Part shown: positions 7,935-17,751 of the stretch, in pieces
How positions within the stretch are numbered: the stretch's first letter is position 1
Layout of the letters: every line of letters starts with the position of its first letter
Assembly (NCBI GenBank): GCA_012841015.1
Contig: DUVN01000024.1
Location: 1-64,000 of the forward strand
DNA from: Clostridiaceae bacterium
Lineage (GTDB): Bacteria; Bacillota; Clostridia; Saccharofermentanales; DTU023
Length of the DNA: 64,000 bases
Direction of reading: 5' to 3'
Translations under genes and position numbers: made by a program
Notes under the pieces: model-generated
What the model was told of the DNA's origin: nothing
Database searches by the model: none
Seen by the model: the letters and a program-made list of their open reading frames with translations, nothing else

Positions 7935-9524
7935 ATGCTGATAATAAGTCATCGAGACGAAGAGAGATTAGGGCTACCGGAGGTGCTTGATGCCTGTCGC
8001 TGTTATTCACCTCAAGGTCGTCAACTTAAGGTGAAACGCACTTTCTATGCACCTGCTGATCGCGCGTTACTTGAGCAAGAATTGAACGCGATCGAGGCAC
8101 TTATCGTATTCCTCAATACATACCCGGAGGATGTAAGGTGCGCTACGGTGACGCTTGGTAGATTTCGCAATTTACACGGAACGCTTTTGGGCCTCAAAAA
8201 GAATCGTCTGCTTGAGGTGACGGAACTTTTCGAGATCAAGCAGGCGTTACAGTTATTTCGCGAGTTGTCTGCGATGGAGGCGTTGCTCTGCGCGGCGTCG
8301 GTCACAGTGACCGCAATGCCGGAGGCTGAAGCATTGCTCGATCCTGGCGATCGAATGACGAGCGGGTTCTATCTTTACGATGAATACTCGCCACGTTTGG
8401 CGGAATTGCGACAAAGGCGCTCTATCATTGAGCGTCAGATAGAACAGGGTTGCGTGGCAGGCGTGCCTGAATCGCTGGGCAAAGGCGCTGCTCTTTTTGG
8501 CGAAATCTGTGACTTGCCTAGTACGCGAATCACGTGCGAATGGACAGCCGCGCGTACGCGTGAAGCGTTGCTCGCAACAAGAGCTTCTCTCATCGAAGAA
8601 GAGGGACGTGAAGAGGTTATCGTCCGTGCTAGGTTGACCAATGCTTTAGCGGCACACTTAGAGACATTACAGACAAACTTTTCGTCTGTTGCTGTGCTTG
8701 ACTTTCGTCTCGCACGAGCCGTGTTGGCAGATCACTGGGGTGCCGGCAAACCGTCGATTCTTGATGAGGGCGATGCTGCAACGCTCGAAGATCTGAGCCA
8801 TCCTGTCATTGAACATGATTTGAAGTCGAGAGGCGCATTGTTCGTTCGCCAATCGATCACACTTTCACCGGGGACGACAGTTTTGTCCGGGCCGAACATG
8901 GGTGGCAAATCAGTCGCTCTAAAGTCGCTCACCTTAGCGCTCGTCCTGATCCAGCTTGGCTATTTCCCATCAGCGACGGCGTCGGCGACGCCTCTCTACG
9001 ACTTTATCAGCTACAGTTCAGATCATCTTGATACGACGAAGCGTGGTTTATCCTCGTTCGGCAACGAGATCGTAAGGATCCGTGATGATGCTGCGCGTGC
9101 CCGACAAAAGCGCGGTCTTGTCGTCATGGACGAACCGTGTCGCGGGACAAATCCTGAAGAGGCGACAGCTCTCGTCGGAGCGCTGGCTCGTTTTTACAGT
9201 GAACGACAGAGCTCGTTTGTCATGGCAACGCACTACCATGTTCCACATCTCGATGGCATAGCACACGTGAGAATTCGCGGTATTCAGCAGGAGGCTCTCG
9301 ATGTCATGGCAGCGGACGGTGTCCCTGAGTCGGATCGTGATGCCATTCGAAGGATTGAGGCCTTGATGGATTACCGACTTGAGCGTGTTGACGGGAATGC
9401 ACCTGTTCCGACCGACGCCATTCGTATCGCGGGGCTTCTTGGTCTAGACAGAGACATTTTAGAACTCGCAAGTGATTTGAACGATAAAGATGAGGCTGCC
9501 ATCACAGAACAACAAACACCATAA
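7935..9524 (+). CDS. kamC: lysine 5,6-aminomutase reactivase ATPase KamC (MutS-like)
   Basis: 529 aa. The C-terminal third is a MutS-type ABC ATPase: Walker A GPNMGGKS (319-326), Walker B VVMDEP (396-401) followed by the MutS-like GTNPEEA (404-410), and a downstream ATHYH switch histidine. The N-terminal part is helical and lacks a mismatch-recognition domain, so a DNA repair role is unlikely. Its place between kamB and kamD supports the proposed role in reactivating KamDE. RBS AGAAGG precedes the ATG. The 158-bp gap after kamB has no recognised signal. Confidence 0.8.
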   Translation: MLIISHRDEERLGLPEVLDACRCYSPQGRQLKVKRTFYAPADRALLEQELNAIEALIVFLNTYPEDVRCATVTLGRFRNLHGTLLGLKKNRLLEVTELFEIKQALQLFRELSAMEALLCAASVTVTAMPEAEALLDPGDRMTSGFYLYDEYSPRLAELRQRRSIIERQIEQGCVAGVPESLGKGAALFGEICDLPSTRITCEWTAARTREALLATRASLIEEEGREEVIVRARLTNALAAHLETLQTNFSSVAVLDFRLARAVLADHWGAGKPSILDEGDAATLEDLSHPVIEHDLKSRGALFVRQSITLSPGTTVLSGPNMGGKSVALKSLTLALVLIQLGYFPSATASATPLYDFISYSSDHLDTTKRGLSSFGNEIVRIRDDAARARQKRGLVVMDEPCRGTNPEEATALVGALARFYSERQSSFVMATHYHVPHLDGIAHVRIRGIQQEALDVMAADGVPESDRDAIRRIEALMDYRLERVDGNAPVPTDAIRIAGLLGLDRDILELASDLNDKDEAAITEQQTP

Positions 9525-9539
9525 GGTGAGGGGGTAGCT

Positions 9540-11102
9540 ATGGCGACATTGAGATTGAACTGGGATAAAGTGGCAAAGGCGCGTGAAGCATCTTCTGCGA
9601 TTGCCGACGATGTCAATGACCGGCTTTGTCACTTTACGACGGTAACGGTCGAGCGATCAATTGCGCGTCTATTCGGAATTGATGGTGTTGATAAGTACGA
9701 CGTTCCGCTCTCTAATGTCGTGGTTGATCACCTGAAGGACAAAAATGTCTTGGGCGAAGGTGTCGCCTACTGGCTCGCCCAAGGCGTTTTGACTTCCGGA
9801 CTGTCCCAGCAGAAACTGGCAGAAGGGATCGCGACAGGCGACGTTGACCTCACGCGACTAGAACAGGCTGACCCCTACGTATGTTCGATCTGGGCGAAAA
9901 AACAGGCACAGACAGCTCTTGAGCGCATACGGAGAAACAAGCGATTTCGTTCCGATAGACTCGAACTATTTGGCGAGCGTCCTAGTCCGCTTCTCTATGC
10001 GATCGTGGCGACCGGCAATATCTACGAGGACATCGTGCAGGCGAAAGCCGCCGCACGCCAAGGCGCCGATGTGATTGCTGTGATCAGGACGACGGGACAA
10101 AGCTTGCTCGATTACGTCCCCTACGGTGCAACGACGGAAGGCTTCGGCGGGACGATGGCGACGCAGGAGAATTTCCGTCTGATGCGAGCAGCACTCGACG
10201 AAGTTGGCGATGAACTCGGACGCTACGTGAGACTGTGCAATTACTGTTCGGGGCTCTGCATGCCGGAGATCGCTGTCATGGGGGCTTTTGAACGTCTCGA
10301 TGTGATGCTGAATGATGCACTTTACGGGATTCTTTTCCGCGACATCAACATGCAGCGCACGCTCATTGATCAGAGTTTCTCACGGATGGTGAACGGTGCA
10401 GCAGGCATCATCATCAACACGGGCGAAGATAACTACTTGACGACGGCCGATGCATGGGAGGAAGCGCACACTGTGCTCGCCTCACAGTTTATCAATGAGC
10501 AGTTCGCGCTCAGCGCAGGGATGGCAGAAGAGCAGATGGGACTTGGACATGCCTTTGAAATGAACCCTGAACTGAAAAATTCATTTGTTTACGAGCTCGC
10601 CCAAGCTCAAATGGCACGTCAGATATTTCCGAACGCGCCTCTCAAATACATGCCGCCTACGAAATACATGACGGGGAACATTTTCAGGGGGCATATCCAA
10701 GATGCGCTCTTTAATGCCGTGACTGTCATGACAGATCAGCGTTTTCTTCTGCTCGGCATGATGACAGAAGCGATCCATACGCCGCATATGTCCGACCGTG
10801 CACTCGCTATTGAGAACGCTCAGTACATAAAACGCGCCATGGCTGATTTCTCTTCGGAAATCGAGTACAAGAAAGGCGGCTTGATGGAACGTCGTGCCGA
10901 TCAAGTGTTGAGTGAGGCATTGGAGCTTTTAGAGAATATTCGTGTCGACGGACTTTTTCATGCGCTTGAGACTGGACTGTTCGCTGGTATTAAACGTCGT
11001 CGTGCAGGAGGAAAGGGGCTCGAGGGCGTCGTCGCAAAAGGCGAACACTACGACAACCCCTTCGTGGACTTGTTTTTAGAGGAGCAACGTGGGGTGCAAT
11101 AG
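9540..11102 (+). CDS. kamD: lysine 5,6-aminomutase alpha subunit
   Basis: 520 aa, the length expected for the large (TIM-barrel, PLP and cobalamin-contacting) subunit. With KamE it shifts the terminal amino group of beta-lysine (or D-lysine) to give 3,5-diaminohexanoate (or 2,5-diaminohexanoate). Family-like stretches include AYWLAQGVLTSGLSQQKLAE and the region around FGERPSPLLYAIVATGNIYED. The ATG follows AAGGTGAGGGGG, 15 bp after kamC. It overlaps the region just before kamE, consistent with tight coupling of the two subunits. Confidence 0.94.
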   Translation: MATLRLNWDKVAKAREASSAIADDVNDRLCHFTTVTVERSIARLFGIDGVDKYDVPLSNVVVDHLKDKNVLGEGVAYWLAQGVLTSGLSQQKLAEGIATGDVDLTRLEQADPYVCSIWAKKQAQTALERIRRNKRFRSDRLELFGERPSPLLYAIVATGNIYEDIVQAKAAARQGADVIAVIRTTGQSLLDYVPYGATTEGFGGTMATQENFRLMRAALDEVGDELGRYVRLCNYCSGLCMPEIAVMGAFERLDVMLNDALYGILFRDINMQRTLIDQSFSRMVNGAAGIIINTGEDNYLTTADAWEEAHTVLASQFINEQFALSAGMAEEQMGLGHAFEMNPELKNSFVYELAQAQMARQIFPNAPLKYMPPTKYMTGNIFRGHIQDALFNAVTVMTDQRFLLLGMMTEAIHTPHMSDRALAIENAQYIKRAMADFSSEIEYKKGGLMERRADQVLSEALELLENIRVDGLFHALETGLFAGIKRRRAGGKGLEGVVAKGEHYDNPFVDLFLEEQRGVQ

Positions 11103-11145
11103 CGATATGAAACAGCAGACATCGGGAAATGAGGGGGAAACTGCG

Positions 11146-11910
11146 ATGCCGATTGAGCAATGGGTAAAACCGTATGGCGACACAATGAACGACGGACGCA
11201 TTCAGGTGAGCTTTACGCTGCCCGTGCCCGACGGCGATCGCGCGGTTGAAGCCGCTAGAGAAATCATGTTTTCTATGGGGCTGACGGATCCAGTGATCGC
11301 TTGGCACGAAGCGCTCGCTGAGGGGTTTACGTTCTTTGTTGCTTACGGGTCGCACGAAAAAGGTATCGATTATTCGAAGATTAAGGTTCAGACAGTTGAT
11401 GTGCACGTCATGAGCATGGAGGAGACGGATGCCATGATACGCGAACGTTTTGGCCGCAAAATTAGAGTCATCGGAGCGAGTACTGGAACGGACGCACACA
11501 CGGTCGGGATCGACGCGATTATGAATATGAAGGGATATGCCGGGCACTTTGGGCTGGAGCGCTATGAAATGATTGAAGCGCTCAACCTCGGCAGTCAAGT
11601 CCCGAACGAGGAGTTTATTCGTGAAGCGATTGCATTCGATGCTGACGTGATGCTCATTTCACAGACGGTGACGCAAAAGGACATCCACATTCACAACATG
11701 ACAGAGCTTGTTGAATTGCTCGAGGCGGAATCAATCCGAGATCGCTTCTTGCTGATCCTCGGAGGACCTCGCGTAACGCATGAACTAGCCAAAGAGCTCG
11801 GCTGTGATGCCGGGTTTGGTCCTGGAAAATATGCAGACGATGTCGCCAGCTACTTTGTGACAGAGCTCGACAAGAGGCGGCAAGCAAGGTCGAGCATGTC
11901 GATTGCGTGA
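11146..11910 (+). CDS. kamE: lysine 5,6-aminomutase beta subunit
   Basis: 254 aa cobalamin-binding subunit. The base-off B12 motif DAHTVG places the cobalt-ligating histidine at H118, and the PLP Schiff-base lysine is K129 (NMKGYAGHFG); the 11-residue spacing equals that of H133/K144 in the Clostridium sticklandii enzyme. The Rossmann-like B12 domain fills the C-terminal half (IRVIGASTGTD onward). The start at 11146 is preceded by GAGGGGGAAA; earlier in-frame starts at 11089 and 11107 overlap or abut kamD and have no better site. Forms the holoenzyme with KamD. Confidence 0.94.
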   Translation: MPIEQWVKPYGDTMNDGRIQVSFTLPVPDGDRAVEAAREIMFSMGLTDPVIAWHEALAEGFTFFVAYGSHEKGIDYSKIKVQTVDVHVMSMEETDAMIRERFGRKIRVIGASTGTDAHTVGIDAIMNMKGYAGHFGLERYEMIEALNLGSQVPNEEFIREAIAFDADVMLISQTVTQKDIHIHNMTELVELLEAESIRDRFLLILGGPRVTHELAKELGCDAGFGPGKYADDVASYFVTELDKRRQARSSMSIA

Positions 11911-12005
11911 TTGAAATTTTGTGAACAGCTACGCAAAGAGCGCTTGGTAGGGGAATACGCTTTATCGGCATGATGGAACACAGAATAGGAATAGGAGCAG
12001 AAACA

Positions 12006-14003
12006 ATGAGGGAACTATTGTGGCAACCGAGCGAGGATCGCATCAACGCGTCGGAGATGAAGTCTTTCATGAAGCAGCTGGAAGAGCGTCACGGGTTGAT
12101 ATTTTCAGGCTATCGGGCGCTTCACCAATGGAGTATCGACTATCCGGAAGTCTTCTGGGATGAGTTGTGGCTTTTCTTCGACATGATCACATCGCGCCAT
12201 TACGATGCCGTTGTCGACGACTTATCGAAGTTTCCGGGGGCACAATGGTTTCCCGGTGCAAAACTGAACTATGCGGAGAATATGCTCCGCGACCGACGAA
12301 GTGATGAGATCGCCATGATTTTCAGAGGTGAAAATCACACGCGTCGCACACTCACTTGGCGAGAAATGCGCGACCGTATTGAGTGTCTTGCCACGGCTAT
12401 GCGAGCTGAGGGGATTGTGCCTGGCGATACGGTCGCAGCTTATATGCCTAACATGCCGGAGACGATCATTGCGATGCTGGCCGCATCGGCCGTAGGTGCT
12501 ATCTGGTGTTCGTGTGCGACTGACATCGGGCCGACGGCAGCGATCGATCGGCTCGGACAAATCGAACCGAAAATTCTTTTCACGGTGGACGGTTACACGT
12601 ATAAGGGACGTCCTTTCGACGTAACGGAACGTGCGGCTGAAGTGGCAGCAGGTATCCCAAGTTTGCAACGTGTCGTTGTGGCCCATTATGCCGGTGAACC
12701 TGACCGCATCCAAGAGGTGCCATGCGGTGTTAACTGGGATGACTTCATCGCTGAAAAAGTGCCGGAGCCGTTTGTATTTGAGCAGTTGCCAGCTGCACAC
12801 CCGCTAGTCGTGATGTTTTCCTCGGGGACGACAGGGAAGCCGAAATGCATGGTGCAATCTCAGGCTGGTCTACTCATCAATCAGCTCAAGGAAATCGCGC
12901 TCCATCACGACGTGACAGAAAAGGATCGCATGCTCTACATTACGACGTGCTCGTGGATGATGTGGAATTGGATGCTTGCCGCCTTAGGGACGGGGTGCTC
13001 GCTCGTCCTGTTCGACGGTAATCCCTCGTACCCCGATACGTCGACCATTTGGAAAGTTCTCGAGGAAGAAAAAGTAACCATCTTCGGGCTTTCAGCAAGT
13101 TACATTCATGCACTCATGGCGGAAGGTTTCGTACCGAAAGACCACGTAGATTTATCGCACCTCCGTAACATCTCGCAGACAGGTTCTGCGCTCTCTGATG
13201 CCGGATTTAAGTATGTCTACGACGCGATCAAGAGCGATCTGCATTTTTGTTCAATCGCTGGCGGTACCGATATCAACGGATGTTTTTGTCTTGGCAATCC
13301 GTTGGAACCTGTCTACAGCAATGAACTTCAGTGCGTTGGGCTAGGCGAACCGGTTAAGGCATTCAATGACGAGGGTGAAGTTGTATACGACGAACAAGGC
13401 GAACTCGTCTGCACGTTCCCGATTCCGCCCATGCCAATCTACTTTTGGGATGATCCAGACGGTCAGAAATACCATGATGCGTATTTCGACGTGTTTCACG
13501 ACGTATGGCGTCACGGCGATTACATTGAAGTGCACTCCGATACGGGCGGCGTCACCTTTTACGGCCGCTCCGACTCCATCCTGAAACCTTCCGGCGTGCG
13601 TATTGGCACATCGGAGATCTATGCGCAAGTTCAAAAAGTTGAGGAAGTGCAGGATTCTTTGGCTGTTGGGCAACAATTTGAAGGCGATGAGCGTGTTATC
13701 TTGTTCGTTCAGATGAAGCAGGGGGAGGCTTTGACAGCTGATGTCGCCAAGCGTATTCGCTTGGAGCTTCGCCGGAACGCTTCACCTCGTCACGTTCCCA
13801 AACTTATCATGGAGACAGCAGACATCCCAAAGACACTAAACGGTAAAATTGTAGAGAGTGCTGTGACAAATATAGTGCACCGTCGCAAAGTGACAAATCG
13901 TGACGCGCTTCAAAATCCGGAAATATTAGACTTTTTTGAATCGCTCTTGCCGCTTCTGGAAGCGCCCGAAAGGGAGACGATGGCATCGGAGCTTGTGTTT
14001 TAG
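12006..14003 (+). CDS. acetoacetyl-CoA synthetase (acetoacetate-CoA ligase)
   Basis: ANL-superfamily adenylating enzyme, 665 aa. Core motifs are FSSGTTGKPKCMVQS (phosphate loop), the aspartate region YGRSDSILKPSGVRIGTSEIY, and the C-terminal catalytic lysine in PKTLNGKIVE. Length and the N-terminal pattern (linker of about 100 aa, then FPGAQWFPGAKLNYAENML) match acetoacetyl-CoA synthetases, which make acetoacetyl-CoA from acetoacetate, CoA and ATP. The start at 12006 has TAGGAG eight bases upstream; 11970 is a weaker alternative. Acetoacetate is the Kce product, so the enzyme would feed Hbd and thiolase. Many lysine-fermentation clusters use an AtoAD CoA-transferase here instead. Related acyl substrates cannot be excluded. 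Confidence 0.85.
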   Translation: MRELLWQPSEDRINASEMKSFMKQLEERHGLIFSGYRALHQWSIDYPEVFWDELWLFFDMITSRHYDAVVDDLSKFPGAQWFPGAKLNYAENMLRDRRSDEIAMIFRGENHTRRTLTWREMRDRIECLATAMRAEGIVPGDTVAAYMPNMPETIIAMLAASAVGAIWCSCATDIGPTAAIDRLGQIEPKILFTVDGYTYKGRPFDVTERAAEVAAGIPSLQRVVVAHYAGEPDRIQEVPCGVNWDDFIAEKVPEPFVFEQLPAAHPLVVMFSSGTTGKPKCMVQSQAGLLINQLKEIALHHDVTEKDRMLYITTCSWMMWNWMLAALGTGCSLVLFDGNPSYPDTSTIWKVLEEEKVTIFGLSASYIHALMAEGFVPKDHVDLSHLRNISQTGSALSDAGFKYVYDAIKSDLHFCSIAGGTDINGCFCLGNPLEPVYSNELQCVGLGEPVKAFNDEGEVVYDEQGELVCTFPIPPMPIYFWDDPDGQKYHDAYFDVFHDVWRHGDYIEVHSDTGGVTFYGRSDSILKPSGVRIGTSEIYAQVQKVEEVQDSLAVGQQFEGDERVILFVQMKQGEALTADVAKRIRLELRRNASPRHVPKLIMETADIPKTLNGKIVESAVTNIVHRRKVTNRDALQNPEILDFFESLLPLLEAPERETMASELVF

Positions 14004-14309
14004 CACGTTTACTTGGTGGGCGTATGGTGCGATCTTGCTCATTGATGTCTCGCTTCCGACCGCATTTGTGTGATGTGGTCACGGCAAACAGGAGGTTTGA
14101 CTCATGTTCTGAGCGACACGGCAGCTTGAAGAGTGATGGTATGACAGGTAAGATGTGGCTGGCTTTGTTAGCTGGTGAAAGTAACCAAAAAGACTTCGTG
14201 AGCAGTAGAGATAACGTTATCCGAGAGAAAAAGTCAGTTTCGCATAAAGGTGAAAGCAACAAGAGTTTTATTGGTCAATACGCTTTGATGGAGAAGAAAG
14301 GGACAGAAG
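14004..14309 (+). other. intergenic, no gene recognised
   Basis: 306 bp between the CoA ligase and hbd. It ends with the hbd ribosome site AGAAAGGGAC. An open frame from 14024 runs into hbd in another frame but has no ribosome site and no recognisable family. I see no convincing terminator or promoter. Confidence 0.5.
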
Positions 14310-15155
14310 ATGAAGGTGTTTGTAGCTGGTTGCGGCACGATGGGGTCGGGGATTGCGCAGACGTTTGCGGTCTACGGGCATGACGTCGTCATGTTCGACC
14401 GGACGATGGAGCTTGTCGATCGTGGGTATTCCATGATCGAAAAGCAGCTGAGAAGACAAGAACAGAAAGGGCGCATGACAGCGCAAGAGGTCGATGCGGC
14501 ACTTTTGCGTCTTTCGCGCTCTGTCGACTTGAATGATGCGGCCGATGCGTCGCTCGTACTGGAGGCAATTTTCGAGGAGATGAGTGCCAAACGCGAACTT
14601 TTTCAAGCTCTCGATGTTATCTGTGCTTCGGAGTGCCTGTTCGGCAGCAACACGTCGTCACTTTCCATTACTGAGATGGCGAGCGGCCTTCAACACGAAA
14701 AGCAATTTTTGGGTATTCATTTTTTTAATCCGGCGCCCGTGATGAAGCTCGTCGAGGTCATTCGCGGAGAAGCCACGAGTGATGAAACGATGGAAGCGGC
14801 GCTCGACCTTGTGCGCTCAATCGGCAAAGAGCCTGTCATCTGCCGTGAGAGCCCCGGATTCATCGTCAACCGCATCCTGATCCCGATGATCAATGAGGCG
14901 GTCGATCTTTTGGATCGCGGTGTTGCCAGCCGTGAGGACATCGATCAGGCGATGAAGTTAGGAGCGAATCACCCGATGGGACCTCTTGAACTTGCCGACT
15001 TCATCGGCGTTGACATCGTGCTGGCGATTATGGAAGTTCTGTTTAACGAGACGGGCGATCCGAAATACAGGCCAAGCCTTCTCTTAAAACGTCTTGTGCG
15101 AGCAGGTAAGCTCGGACGGAAATCAGGAGAAGGTTTTTATCAGTATAGAAAATAA
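14310..15155 (+). CDS. hbd: 3-hydroxybutyryl-CoA dehydrogenase
   Basis: 281 aa, typical for clostridial Hbd. The NAD(P)-binding motif GCGTMGSG is at residues 7-14; the catalytic histidine region is [15 protein letters not shown]; the C-terminal helical domain starts at [15 protein letters not shown] and includes [15 protein letters not shown]. It interconverts acetoacetyl-CoA and 3-hydroxybutyryl-CoA, linking Kce-derived acetoacetate to crotonyl-CoA. Located with thiolase and crotonase downstream of the kam genes. Confidence 0.93.
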   Translation: MKVFVAGCGTMGSGIAQTFAVYGHDVVMFDRTMELVDRGYSMIEKQLRRQEQKGRMTAQEVDAALLRLSRSVDLNDAADASLVLEAIFEEMSAKRELFQALDVICASECLFGSNTSSLSITEMASGLQHEKQFLGIHFFNPAPVMKLVEVIRGEATSDETMEAALDLVRSIGKEPVICRESPGFIVNRILIPMINEAVDLLDRGVASREDIDQAMKLGANHPMGPLELADFIGVDIVLAIMEVLFNETGDPKYRPSLLLKRLVRAGKLGRKSGEGFYQYRK

Positions 15156-15416
15156 TAGAACGGATTGACTAAAGGGTGCGCACATCACCTAGGAGTCAGT
15201 CCTATCCCGAAAAAGTGACGTGAATTAAGACGACTGAAGCGCCATTAACTCATCGACGCGTTAGCGTTGTCGATATAGATACCTAGATGATGACATAAAG
15301 GGGCAGGCTGCTGGCCTGACCGACTATATGACTGATGCGCTCTGCTCCGAGCGGTTCTGATGATTGATTGCCAAAGAAAAATGAACGATAAAGATAAACA
15401 AGAAGGATAAACGAAC

Positions 15417-16613
15417 ATGAAAGAAGTTGTGATTGCAAGTGCCTGTCGCACGGCAGTTGGGAAATTCGGCGGGTCGCTCGCATCAGTTCCTGTTGTAAAA
15501 CTTGGAGAAGTTGTGATGCGTGAAGCGCTGGCGCGTGCGGGGGTTGATGCTGAATGTGTCGATGAAGTCTTGATGGGTTGCGTGCTGGCAGCCGGTCAAG
15601 GCCAGAACGTCGCGCGACAGTCGGCCATCGCTGCTGGCCTTCCTCCCTCTGTTCCTGCGACGACGATCAACAATGTCTGCGGCTCAGGTTTGAAGACTGT
15701 CAACCTTGCCGCATCGCTAATCCGCGGCGGCGAGGCCGATATCGTCCTTGCCGGAGGCATGGAGAATATGTCGGCTGCACCGTACCTGCTCGATAAGGCG
15801 CGATATGGTTACAGGATGGGACACGGTTCTCTCGAGGACAGTATGATCAAGGATGGTCTGTGGGATGCTTTCGGCGATTATCATATGGGCATGACGGCAG
15901 AGAACGTCGCAGAGAAGTATGGTGTTTCCCGCGAAGATCAAGACGCGTTCGCCCTATCGAGCCAAGTAAAAACGAAAGATGCGATTGAAAAAGGTCGTTT
16001 TAAAGACGAAATCGTTGCCGTCCATATTAAAGAGAGGCGGCGCGAGTTCGATTTTGACACGGATGAGCATCCGCGCCTCGATGCGACAATCGAAGGACTG
16101 GAGAAGCTGCGTCCCGCCTTCAAAAAGGATGGAACGGTGACGGCGGGCAATGCGTCGGGCATCAACGATGGCGCAGCGGCGCTCGTTATCATGAGTCGTG
16201 AAAAGGCTGATGAACTCGGTATTGAACCTCTTGCCACGATTAGTGCTGGGGTGTCGGTTGGGCTCGACCCCGCGTACATGGGTATGGGCCCGTACTATGC
16301 GACGAAAGCGATACTGGATCGTACAAGCTTAACACTCGATGACATCGATCTGTTTGAATACAATGAGGCCTTTGCAGCCCAAGCAGTCGCCGTGGCGCGC
16401 GAACTTGGCGTCGATCAGAATAAAGTCAATGTCAATGGCGGAGCCATCGCCCTAGGACACCCGATCGGTGCATCTGGTGCACGCATTCTCGTCACCTTGC
16501 TTTACGAGATGATAAGGCGCGATGTGAAACGTGGACTTGCAGCTCTTTGCATCGGTGGCGGTCAGGGTGTCGCGACGATCGTTGAGCGCGCGTATGCAGG
16601 GAGAGAAAAATGA
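15417..16613 (+). CDS. acetyl-CoA C-acetyltransferase (thiolase)
   Basis: 398 aa biosynthetic-type thiolase. The acylated cysteine is C88 in NNVCGSGLK; the [10 protein letters not shown] histidine lies near residue 347 and the second catalytic cysteine in CIGGGQG near residue 378. It splits acetoacetyl-CoA into two acetyl-CoA, one of which Kce needs as co-substrate, or runs in reverse for butyrate formation. The ATG follows AAGAAGGATAAACGAAC. The 261-bp gap before it has no recognised signal. The next gene overlaps its stop by four bases. Confidence 0.94.
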   Translation: MKEVVIASACRTAVGKFGGSLASVPVVKLGEVVMREALARAGVDAECVDEVLMGCVLAAGQGQNVARQSAIAAGLPPSVPATTINNVCGSGLKTVNLAASLIRGGEADIVLAGGMENMSAAPYLLDKARYGYRMGHGSLEDSMIKDGLWDAFGDYHMGMTAENVAEKYGVSREDQDAFALSSQVKTKDAIEKGRFKDEIVAVHIKERRREFDFDTDEHPRLDATIEGLEKLRPAFKKDGTVTAGNASGINDGAAALVIMSREKADELGIEPLATISAGVSVGLDPAYMGMGPYYATKAILDRTSLTLDDIDLFEYNEAFAAQAVAVARELGVDQNKVNVNGGAIALGHPIGASGARILVTLLYEMIRRDVKRGLAALCIGGGQGVATIVERAYAGREK

Positions 16614-17389
16614 GATTCATAAACGTTGAACAAAGAGAAAAAATTGCGCTCCTTACGATCAACAGACCTGACAGGTTAAATGCGTTGAATACGGCAGTTA
16701 TCAAAGAGTTGTCGGATGTACTTGACACACTTGCGGAAGAGTGCAATGTGAGAGTTCTTCTCGTCACAGGTGCAGGCGATCGCGCTTTTGTTGCCGGTGC
16801 GGACATCGACGAGATGACGGAGTTGACACGTGATGAAGCGGCGTCTTTTGCACGTACCGGACACGAGACGATGCAGAAACTCGCTTCGTTCCCGGTGCCG
16901 ACGATCGCCGCTGTGAACGGATACGCTTTAGGCGGCGGTTTTGAACTGGCGCTCGCGTGCGATTTGATCATCGCCTCTACGAAAGCACGGTTCGCTTTCC
17001 CGGAGACGGGACTCGGGATTACTCCCGGCTTTGGTGGAACGCAGCGCCTCGCGCGCCTTGCCGGCCCGATGGTCGCCAGTGACTTGATCTTTACCGGCAG
17101 ACGCCTCAATGCCGAACAGGCTCTGGCGCTCAGGATTGTTGTCGAGGTAACAGAGCCGGAAGTGCTTCTCGATCGCGCATGGGAGATTGCGGGCACCATC
17201 GCCGGTAAAGCGCCCGCCGCCATACGAAACGCAAAACATGCAATCTATGAAGGTCTTAATGGCCCTCTTGTTGATGGACTTGCGATCGAAACAGAACAAT
17301 TCAGTCAATGTTTTGATACCGACGATCAGAAGAACGCGATGCGCGCTTTTGTGAATAAAGAGAAAGCGCCGCCGTTTCAAGGTCGATAA
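16610..17389 (+). CDS. crt: crotonase (3-hydroxybutyryl-CoA dehydratase)
   Basis: 259 aa enoyl-CoA hydratase-family protein. Oxyanion-hole segments are AGADIDEM and [13 protein letters not shown]; the two catalytic glutamates are expected at the E of GGGFELA and [10 protein letters not shown], both present. It interconverts 3-hydroxybutyryl-CoA and crotonyl-CoA. Its ATGA overlap with the thiolase stop shows translational coupling. The final gene of the fermentation block; no butyryl-CoA dehydrogenase or Etf genes follow. Confidence 0.9.
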   Translation: MRFINVEQREKIALLTINRPDRLNALNTAVIKELSDVLDTLAEECNVRVLLVTGAGDRAFVAGADIDEMTELTRDEAASFARTGHETMQKLASFPVPTIAAVNGYALGGGFELALACDLIIASTKARFAFPETGLGITPGFGGTQRLARLAGPMVASDLIFTGRRLNAEQALALRIVVEVTEPEVLLDRAWEIAGTIAGKAPAAIRNAKHAIYEGLNGPLVDGLAIETEQFSQCFDTDDQKNAMRAFVNKEKAPPFQGR

Positions 17390-17751
17390 AGCAGCCCATG
17401 AAGCAGTCACATATGTTCGCTCAATGCTCTGTCTGTGATCGCTACACGTATCCCGTTACACTCAGGTTCATGCCCTGACGGATAATAGAAGATGGTAACA
17501 ACGCATGTTTTTTGTGCCGTGATGCCGTTTTTCTGCTAGGATATACATAAAATTTGCTTTAATTGTCAGCACATTACCTTTTAAGAACTGCTCTACTTAA
17601 GGTGCAGCTGTAAGAGTGCGCTGAAGGTAACGATTTTTCGTGAAACTTGTCGGTAATTATGACATAACTTCAAAGAGGTGACAGCATTGTCTGTGTTCAC
17701 TCTCTGTACGATGAGAAAGCGATTTCAGCGAAACGTGAGAGGTGGCTGATT
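17390..17751 (+). other. intergenic boundary between lysine operon and zinc-ribbon cluster
   Basis: 362 bp. The sequence becomes more AT-rich after about 17500. A possible extended -10 (TGCTAGGAT, 17534-17542) lacks a good -35. The last 20 bp hold GAGAGGTGG, the ribosome site of the next gene. No terminator with a clear T run was found. Confidence 0.4.

Noticed and set aside
14024-14383. 119-codon open frame before hbd
   Set aside because: Overlaps hbd out of frame, no ribosome site, no recognisable family.
12006-17389. Complete butyrate pathway in the window
   Set aside because: No butyryl-CoA dehydrogenase, EtfAB, AtoAD, Ptb or Buk gene is present; these must lie elsewhere if they exist.
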